NCBI GenBank assembly: GCA_024362935.1
Contig: JANCRA010000006.1
Location: 30,187,924-30,251,923 of the forward strand
Source of the DNA: Setophaga petechia
Lineage: Eukaryota > Chordata > Aves > Passeriformes > Parulidae
Direction: 5' to 3'
DNA length: 64,000 nt
The notes under the pieces were generated by a model. It saw nothing but the letters and a program-made list of their open reading frames with translations, made no database searches and had not been told where the DNA came from. The position numbers and the translations under genes are program-made. Below, in pieces: positions 49,621-59,908 of this stretch (positions are counted from its first letter, which is position 1; every line of letters starts with the position of its first letter).

Positions 49621-52488
49621 TTTCTTTTTGCATTACATGGTCCTTGCACACACCTTGGTTTACTGTTGCTTTATCCAGCTAAGTTCTGGGAAGTGCTCAG
49701 CTGTGCATCCTGGATTATTTTAGCAGCTGCTCACTGGCAGAGGTGCTCTCTGCCTCTTTGTTTTGCACGTTATGAATTAATGCTTTATAAAAAACCTTTT
49801 GTCTTAACTGCATTACTTCACTTTAAACACTTAGGGTCAGTGTCACCCTTAAAGCTTAGAACTTACTGAGTGAACAGAATGAAACTAGAGAGGAATTTGG
49901 CCTTGTTCCTTCAGAAAATATGAATTGCTGCTATTAAAATTATGATTACAGATCCCTTGGCAAAGCAATTGGTGGTTTCAAAGGCCCCCAGCACAATCAG
50001 TCTAATAAATGTATTTATTGAGACTGCTTGTAGGGCTCCAGTATGCTGTAGCCCCATGGTTAGGAAGAATCCAATCAAAGAGCCTCAACAAATGGGGATT
50101 TAGCCTGTTAATTCCCAGGCTGCTGATTAGCTGTGCTCACCAGTGCAGCAAATCATGCTTCAGCCTGCAGAAGAGAGACGAGCTTGGGACAGCATCATGA
50201 TTTGTGTGTTAGTTTAACTTCCATTTCCTGTCAGCCCCATACCTGTGCCACACTCCTGGGGAGGTCACGTGTGAGGCACGGTGGAGATGGAGTTTGTCAG
50301 AGCCCTGGCATCCTGGTGATCTCAGCAGGCTGCTGCTGTTTGTTTGGGGAACAGGTCCACATCTCCAGTGCCAAGTGCACAGAATCAGCTTTCAAGGAAA
50401 AGAAAAAAAGTTGAAAACACAACCACAGTCATACTCATTTTTACTACAAAAAAGAAAACCTATTTTGATGATTATATTTGTCTTCTACACAGCTTTCCAC
50501 TGCTTAGTGCTCTGTGCTGTAAGCTGTGCTGCATCTCTTGGATACATTTTTGTAAAGAGCCACAGTAGCCCATATGTTGCCTTGCCAGCACTCCTGTATT
50601 TCCAAACAGTTTAACAGAACTCTGACTGGCAGCTGCCTGCTGATGGGAAGCCAGGTTAAATGCCTGAGTCACAGAGATCACTGATAGCACTTCTGATAGC
50701 AGAATATCAAATTCTGATACTCACTTGGTGATAGAAGAGCAGGATGGATGGGTCTTTAGCAGCCTGGTCTGGTGGAAGGTGTCTCTGCTCATGGCACCAT
50801 CCATGAGCAGGGACCAGCCCAGCCCACTCTAGGACACTGCAAGGCCACAGTCTGGGTTTGTCCCACCACAGCCCAAGGACCCAGCTGAGCTGTCCTTTGT
50901 CCTTTGGGAAGAGCATGACCCCCAGGAGGGGATTGAGGCCCGTGTGGCTGCAGGGGACACGAGGGCAATGCTGGTAAGTCAGGAGCCTCAATTACATGGC
51001 ACAGCTCCTGGCCTAAAATGTGCTTTTAAATGCTCCTTCCTTGAGACACCCTGATTTACTTTAATAACTGTTTCTGCCAAGCATAAGGAAGGAGGTGGCA
51101 CGACTGAGCACTGCCCTTTACTCTGCCCCCAAGAAACTATTTCTCAGCAGTACTCCTGAACTGTAAATAAAGCTCTCAAGGGTGGATTTACCCGAAAGAG
51201 GAGGAGGAGGCAGTGGGGTGTCAGCACCATCTGGTCCTGTGCTTGATGCTGAGGGTGCAGGACACACCTGCACAGCCCTCCTTCCTCTGCATCCTCATTC
51301 AGATCTCATCTACATCTGGCCCTGGGCCCTAAATGCAACACTTTGAGGTGTGCAGGTTAATAAAAAACCATAAGCACAAATCCAGGGTTTGATGATTTCA
51401 CCTCTTCTTGCGTATGTGCTTGTGAGAACAAACCACAGAAACTTGTTTCTAGGAAAACCACTTGAATGCTTCCCAAGAAATTGCCACATCCAGTTGAGTA
51501 AGTGCTGTCCTGCAGCCCTGGCCCATTTCCTTCTGCTCTAGAGTGCCTGGAATGGGTTTGTTTGTCCCACTTACTCCTGATGCTGACGAGTCCCATCCAT
51601 CCTGTCCCTTGCTCTTGGAGGAGCAGCCTTGGCAGCAACTCACTCCATGCCCAAAGGAAAGCAGGACAAGCCCCCTGTGGGTCTGCCAGAGGGACTGAGC
51701 CCTCTGCAGAGCACTCAGGTGGGATGAGCCAGGCCTGAGCTCCCTGTCTGAGGAGCACAGGTTGCTCTGCCCTTCTCTGCTCCCCTCTGGCACAGCTCTG
51801 CTTGCCAGGGCACAGTGGAAGGAACACCAGAGTTTCAATCTTAGGTGAGGTGCACAAAGATCTGGGAGGTGCAGTTGCTAAGTTCCAGGAGGGTGCTCAT
51901 CTAATACTGCATTTAGGCTGAGCCTGGATTTCTGCCCAGGGAACATTTCCACCTCACCCCGCTGTGGCTGAGCAGCAGCTGAAGAGCTTGAGTGTGCTGT
52001 GAACAGCTCTGGGCCTGGGATCTCAAGGGATCTTGTGCTAGGGTTAAAAAGATTGTATGTTCAACAAAAAGGCTTATGTACATAGTTAATGTGTGTTTAT
52101 TTTATTGCTGATCTTGTTGCACTTTCTGAGTAAGCCTCCTAAAAGTAGATTATTTATTATATTAAAGAAGATACTTTATAGGTTATGGCACTTCGTGTTC
52201 AAGTATAACATAGAAAACATTATCCCTGTTCCAGAGAGCTCCACTAACCATGATGTGTACAGCATATTGACATTCCTGACTAGTTCTGTCCTTCTGTCTT
52301 AAAACAGCCCAACCCTCCCGAGCTGAGAGCAGCCCTGCTCTGTCCCTGTGCCACCAGGGAGCCTCCGGTGCCCTCCTGGCACAGCTGCTCCTGCTGTGGC
52401 ACTGCCCCTGCTCGCAGGCTGGTGCAGAGCAGCTCCCTTGTGGAAATGAATGTTACTGTGCCTGTCTTTCCTCTCGCTTTGTCTGCAG
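49621..52488 (+). other. Region between DNM3 terminal exons A and B
   Basis: This 2.9-kb stretch is intronic for exon B transcripts. Open frames occur on both strands (for example - strand 51357-51857), but they overlap and show no domain. I see no further exon, repeat family or RNA gene. It ends in the pyrimidine tract TGTCTTTCCTCTCGCTTTGT that leads to the exon B acceptor. Confidence 0.6.
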
Positions 52489-52552
52489 GCGAGCTGATGC
52501 CGACGGCTCCTCCTCCCGTCCCGACAGCCCTCCACTCTTGCTTGATCTATGA
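52489..52552 (+). CDS. DNM3: DNM3 candidate terminal exon B, dynamin-1-like C-terminal tail
   Basis: A strong acceptor (CTTTCCTCTCGCTTTGTCTG then CAG) precedes 52489. With the two bases carried from the 34678 donor, the frame reads Arg-Arg-Ala-Asp-Ala-Asp-Gly, then SSSRPDSPPLLLDL, then TGA at 52550-52552. From memory, the long tail of dynamin-1 is ASPSRPESPRPPFDL, joined at the equivalent position, so the S-x-SRP(E/D)SP...(F/L)DL pattern is shared. A poly(A) signal follows about 300 bases downstream. The acceptor, phase, stop and signal are seen directly; the homology to the DNM1 tail exon is inference. The main alternative is a relic exon that is no longer used. Confidence 0.72.
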
Positions 52553-52880
52553 TTTGTCCCGCCTTGCCGGCCGTTTGCTTTACTGCTGTCTCTTTACTTT
52601 TCCAGGACAGGCTAAACGATGGCTTCTTTTTTGTAAGAAGCAAACGCTTAATTTCTTTCTGGATATTTTTTTTTCTTCTCTGTATGTTAATGCCCTACTT
52701 GATGTGAGCCAAAACATCTGCCTTTGGTTTCGTAATCTGTAAATGGTTCCTGGTGTTGACCTTTGAGCACAGCGAGTGGATTCCCGAAACCGTGCTCATC
52801 GCTGAGCATCACATACACCTGCTGTAAAAATGTTATGCTGCATTTCTGAACCTGAAATAAACTCTCATTCTTGATGGGCT
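52553..52880 (+). other. DNM3: 3' UTR of the candidate exon B transcript
   Basis: Sequence from the TGA of exon B to about 20 bases past the AATAAA at 52856. It is T-rich near 52650-52680. It has no other coding potential worth claiming. Confidence 0.5.
52856..52861 (+). terminator. DNM3: Poly(A) signal for DNM3 terminal exon B
   Basis: Canonical AATAAA in CCTGAAATAAACTCTCATTC, with a T/G-rich stretch (GGGCTTTTATTATG, then GCATGTGTACGAGTGGTGTC) downstream. This is a well-formed cleavage context. Confidence 0.7.
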
Positions 52881-53600
52881 TTTATTATGACTTTCTGCAT
52901 GTGTACGAGTGGTGTCTTGTGTCTCTTGCACCATCATCTCAGCATTCCACAGGGCCTCGGTGGGGATGCAGGGAGGATTTATTGGAGGTGCTGCTGTGCT
53001 GAGATCACTGCAGATGTCATTAAAGGGGAGGGGAGCCCTTTGGGAAGCGTTCAGCCTGCTCCCCTGCAAGGGGCTTGGAGTGCTGCAGAGATGTTTTGCT
53101 GGGAAATGGATGAATATTTTACATGCAGTACCTGGGGCTCGCTGCATTGCTGGGGAAAGCACGTTCAGAGGAGATCCAGGGCTGAGCAGAAGGCCAGACT
53201 CAGCCCTCCAAAGCAGGAGCTGGAGTTAAAATATGCCTGAAAGGGATTTCCCCCTAAAGATTGTGTACAAATGCACAGATGTCCTGATTACTCAGTTCCT
53301 CCTGCAGATCAGGATGAGCCAAGTGTCTGCAATCAGCATTTGGAGATGGTCTGTGGGACACAAAGAACACAACAGCTCCCTCTGGGAACCCCACAGTGGC
53401 TAAGGGGTCCTTAGGTTTTGGGAAAAGAGGGAGCAAAAGGTGGGATGGGCACGGCAGGAACATCCCTGCTGCTTCCTGTAACATTTGGAGATTTCTTTAT
53501 TGGTCACTGATGGCCGTGGCTGAGGCAGTTTGTGCCCTCCCCTGAGGGAACAGCGGTGTCCCACGTGTCCCCTCAGGTCCCCTGGTGAGCCTGGAGCCAG
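52881..53600. other. Region between exon B and the 30-bp minisatellite
   Basis: Moderately GC-rich unique sequence with no repeat family, splice-bounded segment or RNA gene that I can support. The short open frames on both strands overlap each other and are not convincing. Confidence 0.5.
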
Positions 53601-53607
53601 GAATGCT

Positions 53608-54412
53608 GGTCAGAGCAGCTCAGTGCCCTGTGCTGGGCACCAGGGGAGCTCAGTGCCCTGTGCTGGGTACCAGGGGAGCCCAGTGCCCTGTGCTGGGCAC
53701 CAGGGGAGCTCAGTGCTGGGTACCAGGGGAGCTCAGTGCCCTGTGCTGGGTACCAGGGGAGCTCAGTGCCCTGGGCTGGGCACCAGGAGCAGCTCAGTGC
53801 TGGGCACCAGGGGAGCTCAGTGCCCTGTGCTGGGTACCAGGGGAGCTCAGTGCCCTGGGCTGGGCACCAGGAGCAGCTCAGTGCTGGGCACCAGGGGGGC
53901 TCAGTGCCCTATGCTGGGTACCAGGGGAGCTCAGTGCCCTGGGCTGGGCACCAGGAGCAGCTCAGTGCTGGGCACCAGGGGAGCTCAGTGCCCTGCGCTG
54001 GGTACCAGGGCAGCTCAATGCCCTGTGCTGGGCACCAGGGGAGCTCAGTGCTCTGTGCTGGGTACCAGGGCAGCTCAGTGCCCTGTGCTGGGCACCAGGG
54101 GAGCCCAGTGCCCTGTGCTGGGTACCAGGGGAGCTCAGTGCTGGGTACCAGGGGAGCTCAGTGCTGGGCACCAGGGGAGCTCAATGCCCTGTGCTGGGCA
54201 CCAGGGGAGCTCAGTGCCCTGTGCTGGGCACCAGGGGAGCTCAGTGCCGGGCACCAGGGGAGCTCAGTGCCCTGTGCTGGGCACCAGGGGAGCTCAGTGC
54301 CCTGTGCTGGGCACCAGGGGAGCCCAGTGCCCTGTGCTGGGTACCAGGGGATCTCAGTGCTGGGTACCAGGGGAGCTCAGTGCCCTGTGCTGGGTACCAG
54401 GGCAGCAGCTGC
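53608..54412. repeat. 30-bp minisatellite with 15-18-bp deletion variants, about 30 copies
   Basis: Tandem units are built from GGGGAGCTCAGTGCCCTGTG followed by CTGGGCACCA or CTGGGTACCA. Shorter units lack the CCCTGTGCTG part. The unit length is a multiple of three, so + strand frames stay open for more than 300 codons with Gly/Ala/Gln/Cys/Pro repeats. I treat these as spurious. The array separates DNM3 candidate terminal exons B and C. Confidence 0.95.
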
Positions 54413-54922
54413 TCTGTGCCCTCACTGCCCCAGGGCTCTCCAGCCTTGTTCTGTCCTTTCCCAGCAATGTCCCCTCCTGTCACCCCAGGCCATCCTGTTT
54501 GGTCATTCCTCATTCACCAGAGCCTCAGAGAAGTTCAACTCAAGAGCAGTGTTTGAAGCAGATAATGGTGAGGATGTTAAGGCTGCCTGGGGAAAGGCTC
54601 TTGCAGAAGGTAGAATTTGCTGCAAGAAAATGAGAAAGGCTGTGATCAGTGACCTCCACACCTGGGATGGGATTGTTCTGCTCCTCTGGCACGGGCAGGT
54701 CAGAAGGGAGGGGTGAGGATGAAAGCCAGGCTGTGCTGAGAGCCAGCTGATTCTAATCTTGCTCTTGCTCTTTTCCTTAATGTGCATGTTCTGTGCCTTT
54801 TTCTCTTAACCCATTTTATTAGGATAATTTTGTATATGAGTCATTTTATTGTATCTTGGCCTTTTGTTTTAAATCTCCCCCTCTCCCTGTGAATTTTGGG
54901 TTATTTTTTGGTTTTTTCCTAG

Positions 54923-54959
54923 GCGACCTCCACCAGCTGTTCCAGGAAGATCATCCTAA
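54923..54959 (+). CDS. DNM3: DNM3 candidate terminal exon C, short proline-rich tail
   Basis: The acceptor has an excellent pyrimidine tract (TTTTTTGGTTTTTTCCTAG). With the two carried bases from the 34678 donor the frame reads Arg, then RPPPAVPGRSS and TAA at 54957-54959. RRPPPAVPGR is a plausible SH3 ligand and resembles the RRPP(P/A) start of the exon A and dynamin-2 tails. Two AATAAA signals follow within 150 bases. Together with the phase match this supports a third alternative last exon. Only 12 residues are unique to it, so chance cannot be excluded. Homology to exon A (RRPPP, then P and R) could mean an old exon duplication. Confidence 0.62.
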
Positions 54960-55120
54960 CACACACATTTCTTTTGTGTTACATGCAGTGTCTTTTCTTT
55001 TTTTTTTTTAATCCAAAATTACCTTTAATTTGCACTAGCCTATTTGTAAATAAAAGATTTTATTTTCAGATGTCGATGATAAGCCTGGATGTAAAGAAAA
55101 TAAAATTCTGACTACAAAAG
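54960..55120 (+). other. DNM3: 3' UTR of the candidate exon C transcript
   Basis: Short T-rich sequence from the TAA of exon C to the region just past the second AATAAA at 55099. It is the most 3' supportable DNM3 sequence in the window. Confidence 0.5.
55049..55104 (+). terminator. DNM3: Tandem poly(A) signals for DNM3 terminal exon C
   Basis: AATAAA occurs at 55049-55054 (within TTTGTAAATAAAAGATTTTA) and again at 55099-55104 (GAAAATAAAATTCTG). A GT-rich downstream element (GTGTGCCCTGTGTTT) sits about 20 bases past the second. This is a strong 3' end and probably the distal DNM3 terminus. Confidence 0.72.
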
Positions 55121-58100
55121 GAGTGTGCCCTGTGTTTCTATTGAAGGCTCTACTCCCTCTTCTCACACAGACATTCTTACCCTGAGGGAGAAATTCCCTG
55201 GGCTCTGGAGCCTCCAAGACTGTGGAGGGAGGGATGGATGGACATTCTGCTGGAGTTCCAGCTCTTCTGAATGCATTCAGCACCAGGATTGCTCCATACA
55301 AATGGCTTTGGCTGAGCATGAGCAGGAAGAACAGGCAGCAGAGCTCCAAAACATGTCCAGGGCAGCAGCAGCAGCACCTGGCTGAGCGGAAACTCGAAGG
55401 AGAAGATTGCAGCAGTCTCCAGACAGTCCCTAGACTGATTAATCTGCACAATTATAAATAAACTGCAGCTGTTCTGACCATTTTCTTCAAGCTAAGCCTC
55501 TGAATTCCTTGCAAGCCGACCTCACTGGAGCATCTGAGCTCAAGCAGCTGTAAGGAGCTACCTCTGGGATTCCAAATGTGAACGTCCCTGTGGGAAAGAG
55601 AAAATCTGGGATTTAGATGATGTGCTCGTTTTGGGTGCCAGAGAAGTCTGAGAAGGGGGAAACTGATGGGTTTAAGTGGCTTTTTTCCTCACAGGAAAGC
55701 CAAGGGGGTGTCACAGACCGTGCAGGTGAGTCGGGGGGACCACAGGGCACTGGGCTCCACCTTGGTGTGTTGGGGCCCCGGGCAGAGGTTCCTGGGCAGT
55801 GATGGGTGATGGTGGGAGGGAGCTGCAGGGCTGCTGCTCAGGGTGGGCAGAGGAGGCCATGGGATCACTCAGTGTGTGTGTGTGCAGAAGGTGACAGCCA
55901 GCCTCAGCTTGTTTTCCAGCCTGGTCTGACACAGCTTTGCTGAATTTGGGCAGTTCCTCTTGTTGCAGCTGATTTAGGTCCTGCTGACCTCTAAAATATC
56001 CAGGGAGCTGCTGAAGCACCTGCATGAGCTGGTAAATAGCAGGCACTGAGTTTGCTCAAAAGAGAAGGGGATATAAGCCCAGAAAGCTGGGGACTTACAG
56101 ACATTATTCCTTCTTCTCACTTAGACTTGGTCTTTTGGTAGAGTAGAACAGAGAAGCAGCAATGGTGTAGTAAAAAGTGGGGGAAAACCCCAAACCCTGC
56201 TCAATACCTTTGAACTGCAGGTGCTAAACTGGGAATTGCTGGGATTGGGCCTGGTGCTTCCCAGTACCCTCAGACAGGGAGAAAGGGAGACCTACAGCTC
56301 ACTGAAAACAACTGGAAAACAACTGGAAAACAACAGGATCTACAGTTCCAGCAAAACAACTATTCCAGGAATGGAGGAGCTGAGGGTGGCTGCAGCTCTC
56401 ACCTGTGCAACCCACCAGGTGCTGAGGCAGAGTTCAGAATTGTGCATTGCAGAAACAACAGTGTTTGTACTGGGGAGCTCTGCAGGAGGTTCTGCCCATG
56501 CCTCAGGTAAAAGGGAAGGGGGATGGACTGAACTTTACAAGCTGCTTTTCTTCCAGGTTGTTCAAAAATCTGTTCTGTGCTGGGGGAAGCTCTCCCTGCA
56601 ATCCCTCTGAACTACAGCAGATTAAAGGTGGGTGATATTTTATCTCAATGGCCTGGCCACAGCACCCAGCCAGGAGCTGCTGCTGGCTCCACACATTAAA
56701 CTGAAAGGCACAAACTGGTTTCTTGGGGCATTTTATGGTGGTAAATCCTCCACACAAATCTTTACCTTCTTAAGAAATATTTAGTAAAAAATATTGAAAA
56801 TTGGACTCCAGATTCTATGGGTTTGTGGCAGCCAGTTCTAAAATCTCTTCAGTAGAAAGGCACAGGAGCTGGTGTGCTGGGAAACCCTGGCACAGTGTAA
56901 ACAGGCACAGGAGCTGGGAAACCCTTGCACACTCTTCAACATGAAGCTCTCACAGGGAGGCTCTCTGAAGAAGCTGTTTCACCTCATCTGTGCTGTCTGC
57001 AGCTTGCCCTGGAGCTGTGGCAGGGGCAGGAGGACAAGGGTGACATTACAGGGCAGTGGATGGCTTAGGACCAAAATCCTGCTTTGTTTTCCTGATCAAA
57101 GAGCCAAGCTTTGTTCTTCAGAGGCTTCCCAGCTCCAGGCCCCCACGTGGGGAGGGATGTGGCCCCTGAGAGCACGGTGTGGGTGGCTGCCCCTGGCCTT
57201 TCCCTGCAGCAAAGCTGGAGATGGATGGAGGTTCCAGCTGGCACGTGTCAGCAGCTCCCCCAGGAGCAGGGCTGATCCCCAGCCACTTCACAGCTACTCA
57301 CATTTGGCCAGCTTCAAATCAAAGGAAAAAGTCCCATGGAAGGACTGATCTCAGTGGACTGAACCTTTAGGGAAAGAAACTTGGAATGCAAAAGAACATT
57401 TAACCCCTCAGGGTTGGTTGATGAAGTGTTTGTGGCATCAACAGCCAGGAGCCACTTCTTGGGTCTCAGGGGGTTTGCTCAGGGAGCAAATGCCCAAAGG
57501 GCATCCAGCTTTACTGGGTCAGTGTGGAGTTGTGGCCAAATCCTGCTCTGTGGAGGATATTCTGACCTCAGGCATGCAGACATACCAATAATGGCCGTTT
57601 ATACAGCAGCTTAAATAGCAACAGCCCTGCACAGCAGTGTCCTCAGGAGAAGGTCAGGGAAGTCCCAGGGAAACCCTGCCTGCCCTTTGTGTCTCCTCCT
57701 CTCCTCTCCCTGGCTCTCTTCTGCATTCCTCCTTCCTTCAGGTCCCTTTGTGCATCCAAGCTGGGGATTTGGTTTCCATTTCCCAGGGTAGGGTGGGCAC
57801 GGTGGCTCCGTGGGCAGCTGAGGGGGCTGAGCCTTTCCCCAGGGGTCTCTTGGCAAGCACTGAGGCTGTTCCAATCCAATCCTAGAATTCTGTGGCTGGT
57901 TCTAAGCAGGTGAAGGGAAGGATGGGGCAGAGCACAGAGGCCTGGGGCTGTGGGCAGCAGGAAGGGCTGGGTGGGACAGTCTGCATCCCCTGCAGCTGGG
58001 GCATGGAGCCTGCCGTGGGTGCCCAGATCTGCACAGGTCCCTGCTGGGGCTGAGGGCAAGGGGGCAGCCTGTGCCCATCTCCACCACCTGAAGTGCTTGA

Positions 58101-59349
58101 GTGGTCAATGCCTGCAGTTTCCTAACCCACAGCTGCTTCTGACAGTGTGAATTTGGGAAAGGTGCTTTGTGGGGAAGTATTTCCCCCTGGAGGAGTGGGT
58201 GAACAGAAACTCTGCTTTCTTGGAGCCTCTCTGTGATAGCCAGGGGCCAAGCAGACGAGATTGGATTTATTTTTTATTTACATTGCAGCCTTGCCCCTGT
58301 AGCTCTGTGAATCTGTCTGGGATGGCAGCGTTTCACTGGCACTAGCCCAGTGTCAGATGGGACACTGGGGTCACCGAGCAGCTTTCTGGGAACCCCCCTG
58401 TGAAAAAAGAGCTAAACAATGTCATCCTGACTCCGAGCATCTGGCTCGCTGTGCTCCCCGCGAGACCTGAGCACGGGCTCCAGACTCCTACAGGTTTTAA
58501 TTAAAATCAAAATGAGATGGAGTCGTTACCACGACGACAGCAGCAACATTTAACACTTGGCAAGAGCAGTAACAAAGCACTGGAGGTGTTGGGGACTCCG
58601 CCGGGGGTTGCTCATTTCCGAGAAAGGAGCGCCTGAAAAGCTCCGGCTCGCTGGGACGGGGGAAATCGAGCAGGAGCTGCACTCCTGCAGCTCTTCCGAA
58701 AGAGAAATTCCAAAAACACCGGGGCGGTGCCAAACGCAGCCCTGGCAGATGGGGCTGGGGCAGGTGTGGGCATCCCTTGGCTCCGGGGTGCCCCTCGGGA
58801 GGGCTCTGCCCGCCGGGCTGGCCGAGGGACGGGCACAGGGCAGGGACGGGGACAGGGACAGGGGAGGTGCCGGCACCGGGGCTGCCCGGAGCGGGACTCG
58901 TTTGCCGGGAGCGCCCTCTGTTGTGGTGGGAGCGCTGCCGGACAGAGGGACACCGGGCAGACGGACACCGGGCAGACGGGGCCGGGTGGGAGCTGCCGGG
59001 CCCTGGCATCCCCCCAGCAGCTGAGTGTGCGCCCATGGGGGCTGCGCTGAGCTCCATCCCTGTGCCTCGGGGTCAGGCCCTGCAGCGAGGCCAGATCTGC
59101 CCCTGGAAAGGGGTTCGAGGTGAGAGGAAGGCGTGATGCCCCCTCATCCCCCCTCTCCTAAGGGATTTAGGGTAACGTGGTGTCTGGTGGTGGTGGGAGG
59201 CTATTCTGGCACCCACAAGAGCCAGGGGGCAGCTGAGGAGGGCTCTGCCCCCGTTCGAGCTCGGCCCTGCAGCTCCATCAGCACCCCCGGCCCCAGCGAC
59301 CTCACCTAGCCCTGCCCTGCAGCCCTCCCAGGCAGTGCTCAGTCCCCTG
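55121..59349. other. Convergent intergenic region between DNM3 and PIGC
   Basis: GC content rises through this 4.2-kb stretch. A CpG-rich segment at about 58430-59060 contains a short GACACCGGGCAGACG tandem (58945-58980). One 31-nt exon-like segment (55695-55725) with good splice sites is noted under findings. Open frames on both strands overlap and have no recognisable domain, so I call no gene here. Confidence 0.5.
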
Positions 59350-59688
59350 CACCCCCTGAGGGTCCCGGGGCTGACTCTCCATGGGACACATCCCCTGTAC
59401 CCCAGTCTGGGCTGACACTGTGGGACACATCTCCTGTACCCCAGTCTGAGCTGACACTGTGGGACACATCCCCCTGAGGGTCCTGGGGCTGACACTGTGG
59501 GACACATCCCCTGCACCCCCAGTCTGGGCTGGCACTGTGGGACACATCCCCTGTACCCCAGTCTGAGCTGACACTGTGGGACACATCCCCCTGAGGGTCC
59601 TGGGGCTGACACTGTGGGACACATCCCCTGCACCCCCAGTCTGGGCTGGCACTGTGGGACACATCCCCTGTACCCCAGTCTGGGGCTG
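59350..59688. repeat. ~39-bp minisatellite with three-unit higher-order repeat, about 8 copies
   Basis: Units start GGGACACATCCCCTG and end CTGACACTGT or CTGGCACTGT. Three successive unit types (GTACCCCAGTCTGAG, CCTGAGGGTCCTGGGG, CACCCCCAGTCTGGG) are repeated in the same order, making a higher-order unit of about 117 bp present twice. On the - strand it yields spurious Cys/Pro/Val/Ser repeat frames. It lies 150 bases beyond the PIGC 3' end. Confidence 0.93.
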
Positions 59689-59809
59689 CATGGCCAGAGC
59701 CGACCCCTCCCCTGCCCTTAGCCCAGCAGGGCTCAGCTCCTTCCTCCACCACAGCCTGGCAAGTCAGGGCTGGGAGCGGATCCTGGGGGAACACAAGAGT
59801 GGTTGGTCC

Positions 59810-59908
59810 TTGTTGCCGTGTGAGACTTTATTGCCCCGGGTGTCCTCCCGCACAGGGCTGTCCCCCAGCCAGGACCTTGCACTGCTTGCAGCAGAGGCTC
59901 CCCCATGG
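59810..59908 (-). other. PIGC: Compact PIGC 3' UTR
   Basis: On the - strand, sequence between the PIGC stop (59911-59909) and the region just past the poly(A) signal at 59832-59827. At about 100 bases this is much shorter than typical mammalian 3' UTRs. Longer forms cannot be excluded. Confidence 0.55.
59827..59832 (-). terminator. PIGC: PIGC poly(A) signal
   Basis: TTTATT on the + strand is AATAAA on the PIGC strand, 77 bases past the stop codon. It is followed on that strand by a GT-containing stretch (GTCTCACACGGCAAC). Confidence 0.65.

Noticed and set aside
53530..54716. Overlapping + strand open frames of more than 320 codons with Gly/Ala/Gln/Pro repeats
   Set aside because: This is an artefact of the 30-bp minisatellite. 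All three frames are open equally and there is no domain or start context.
59073..59794. - strand Cys/Pro/Val/Ser-rich repeat frames, superficially like a repetitive secreted protein
   Set aside because: They come from the ~39-bp minisatellite. Two alternative frames give different repeats and neither has a signal peptide or homologue.
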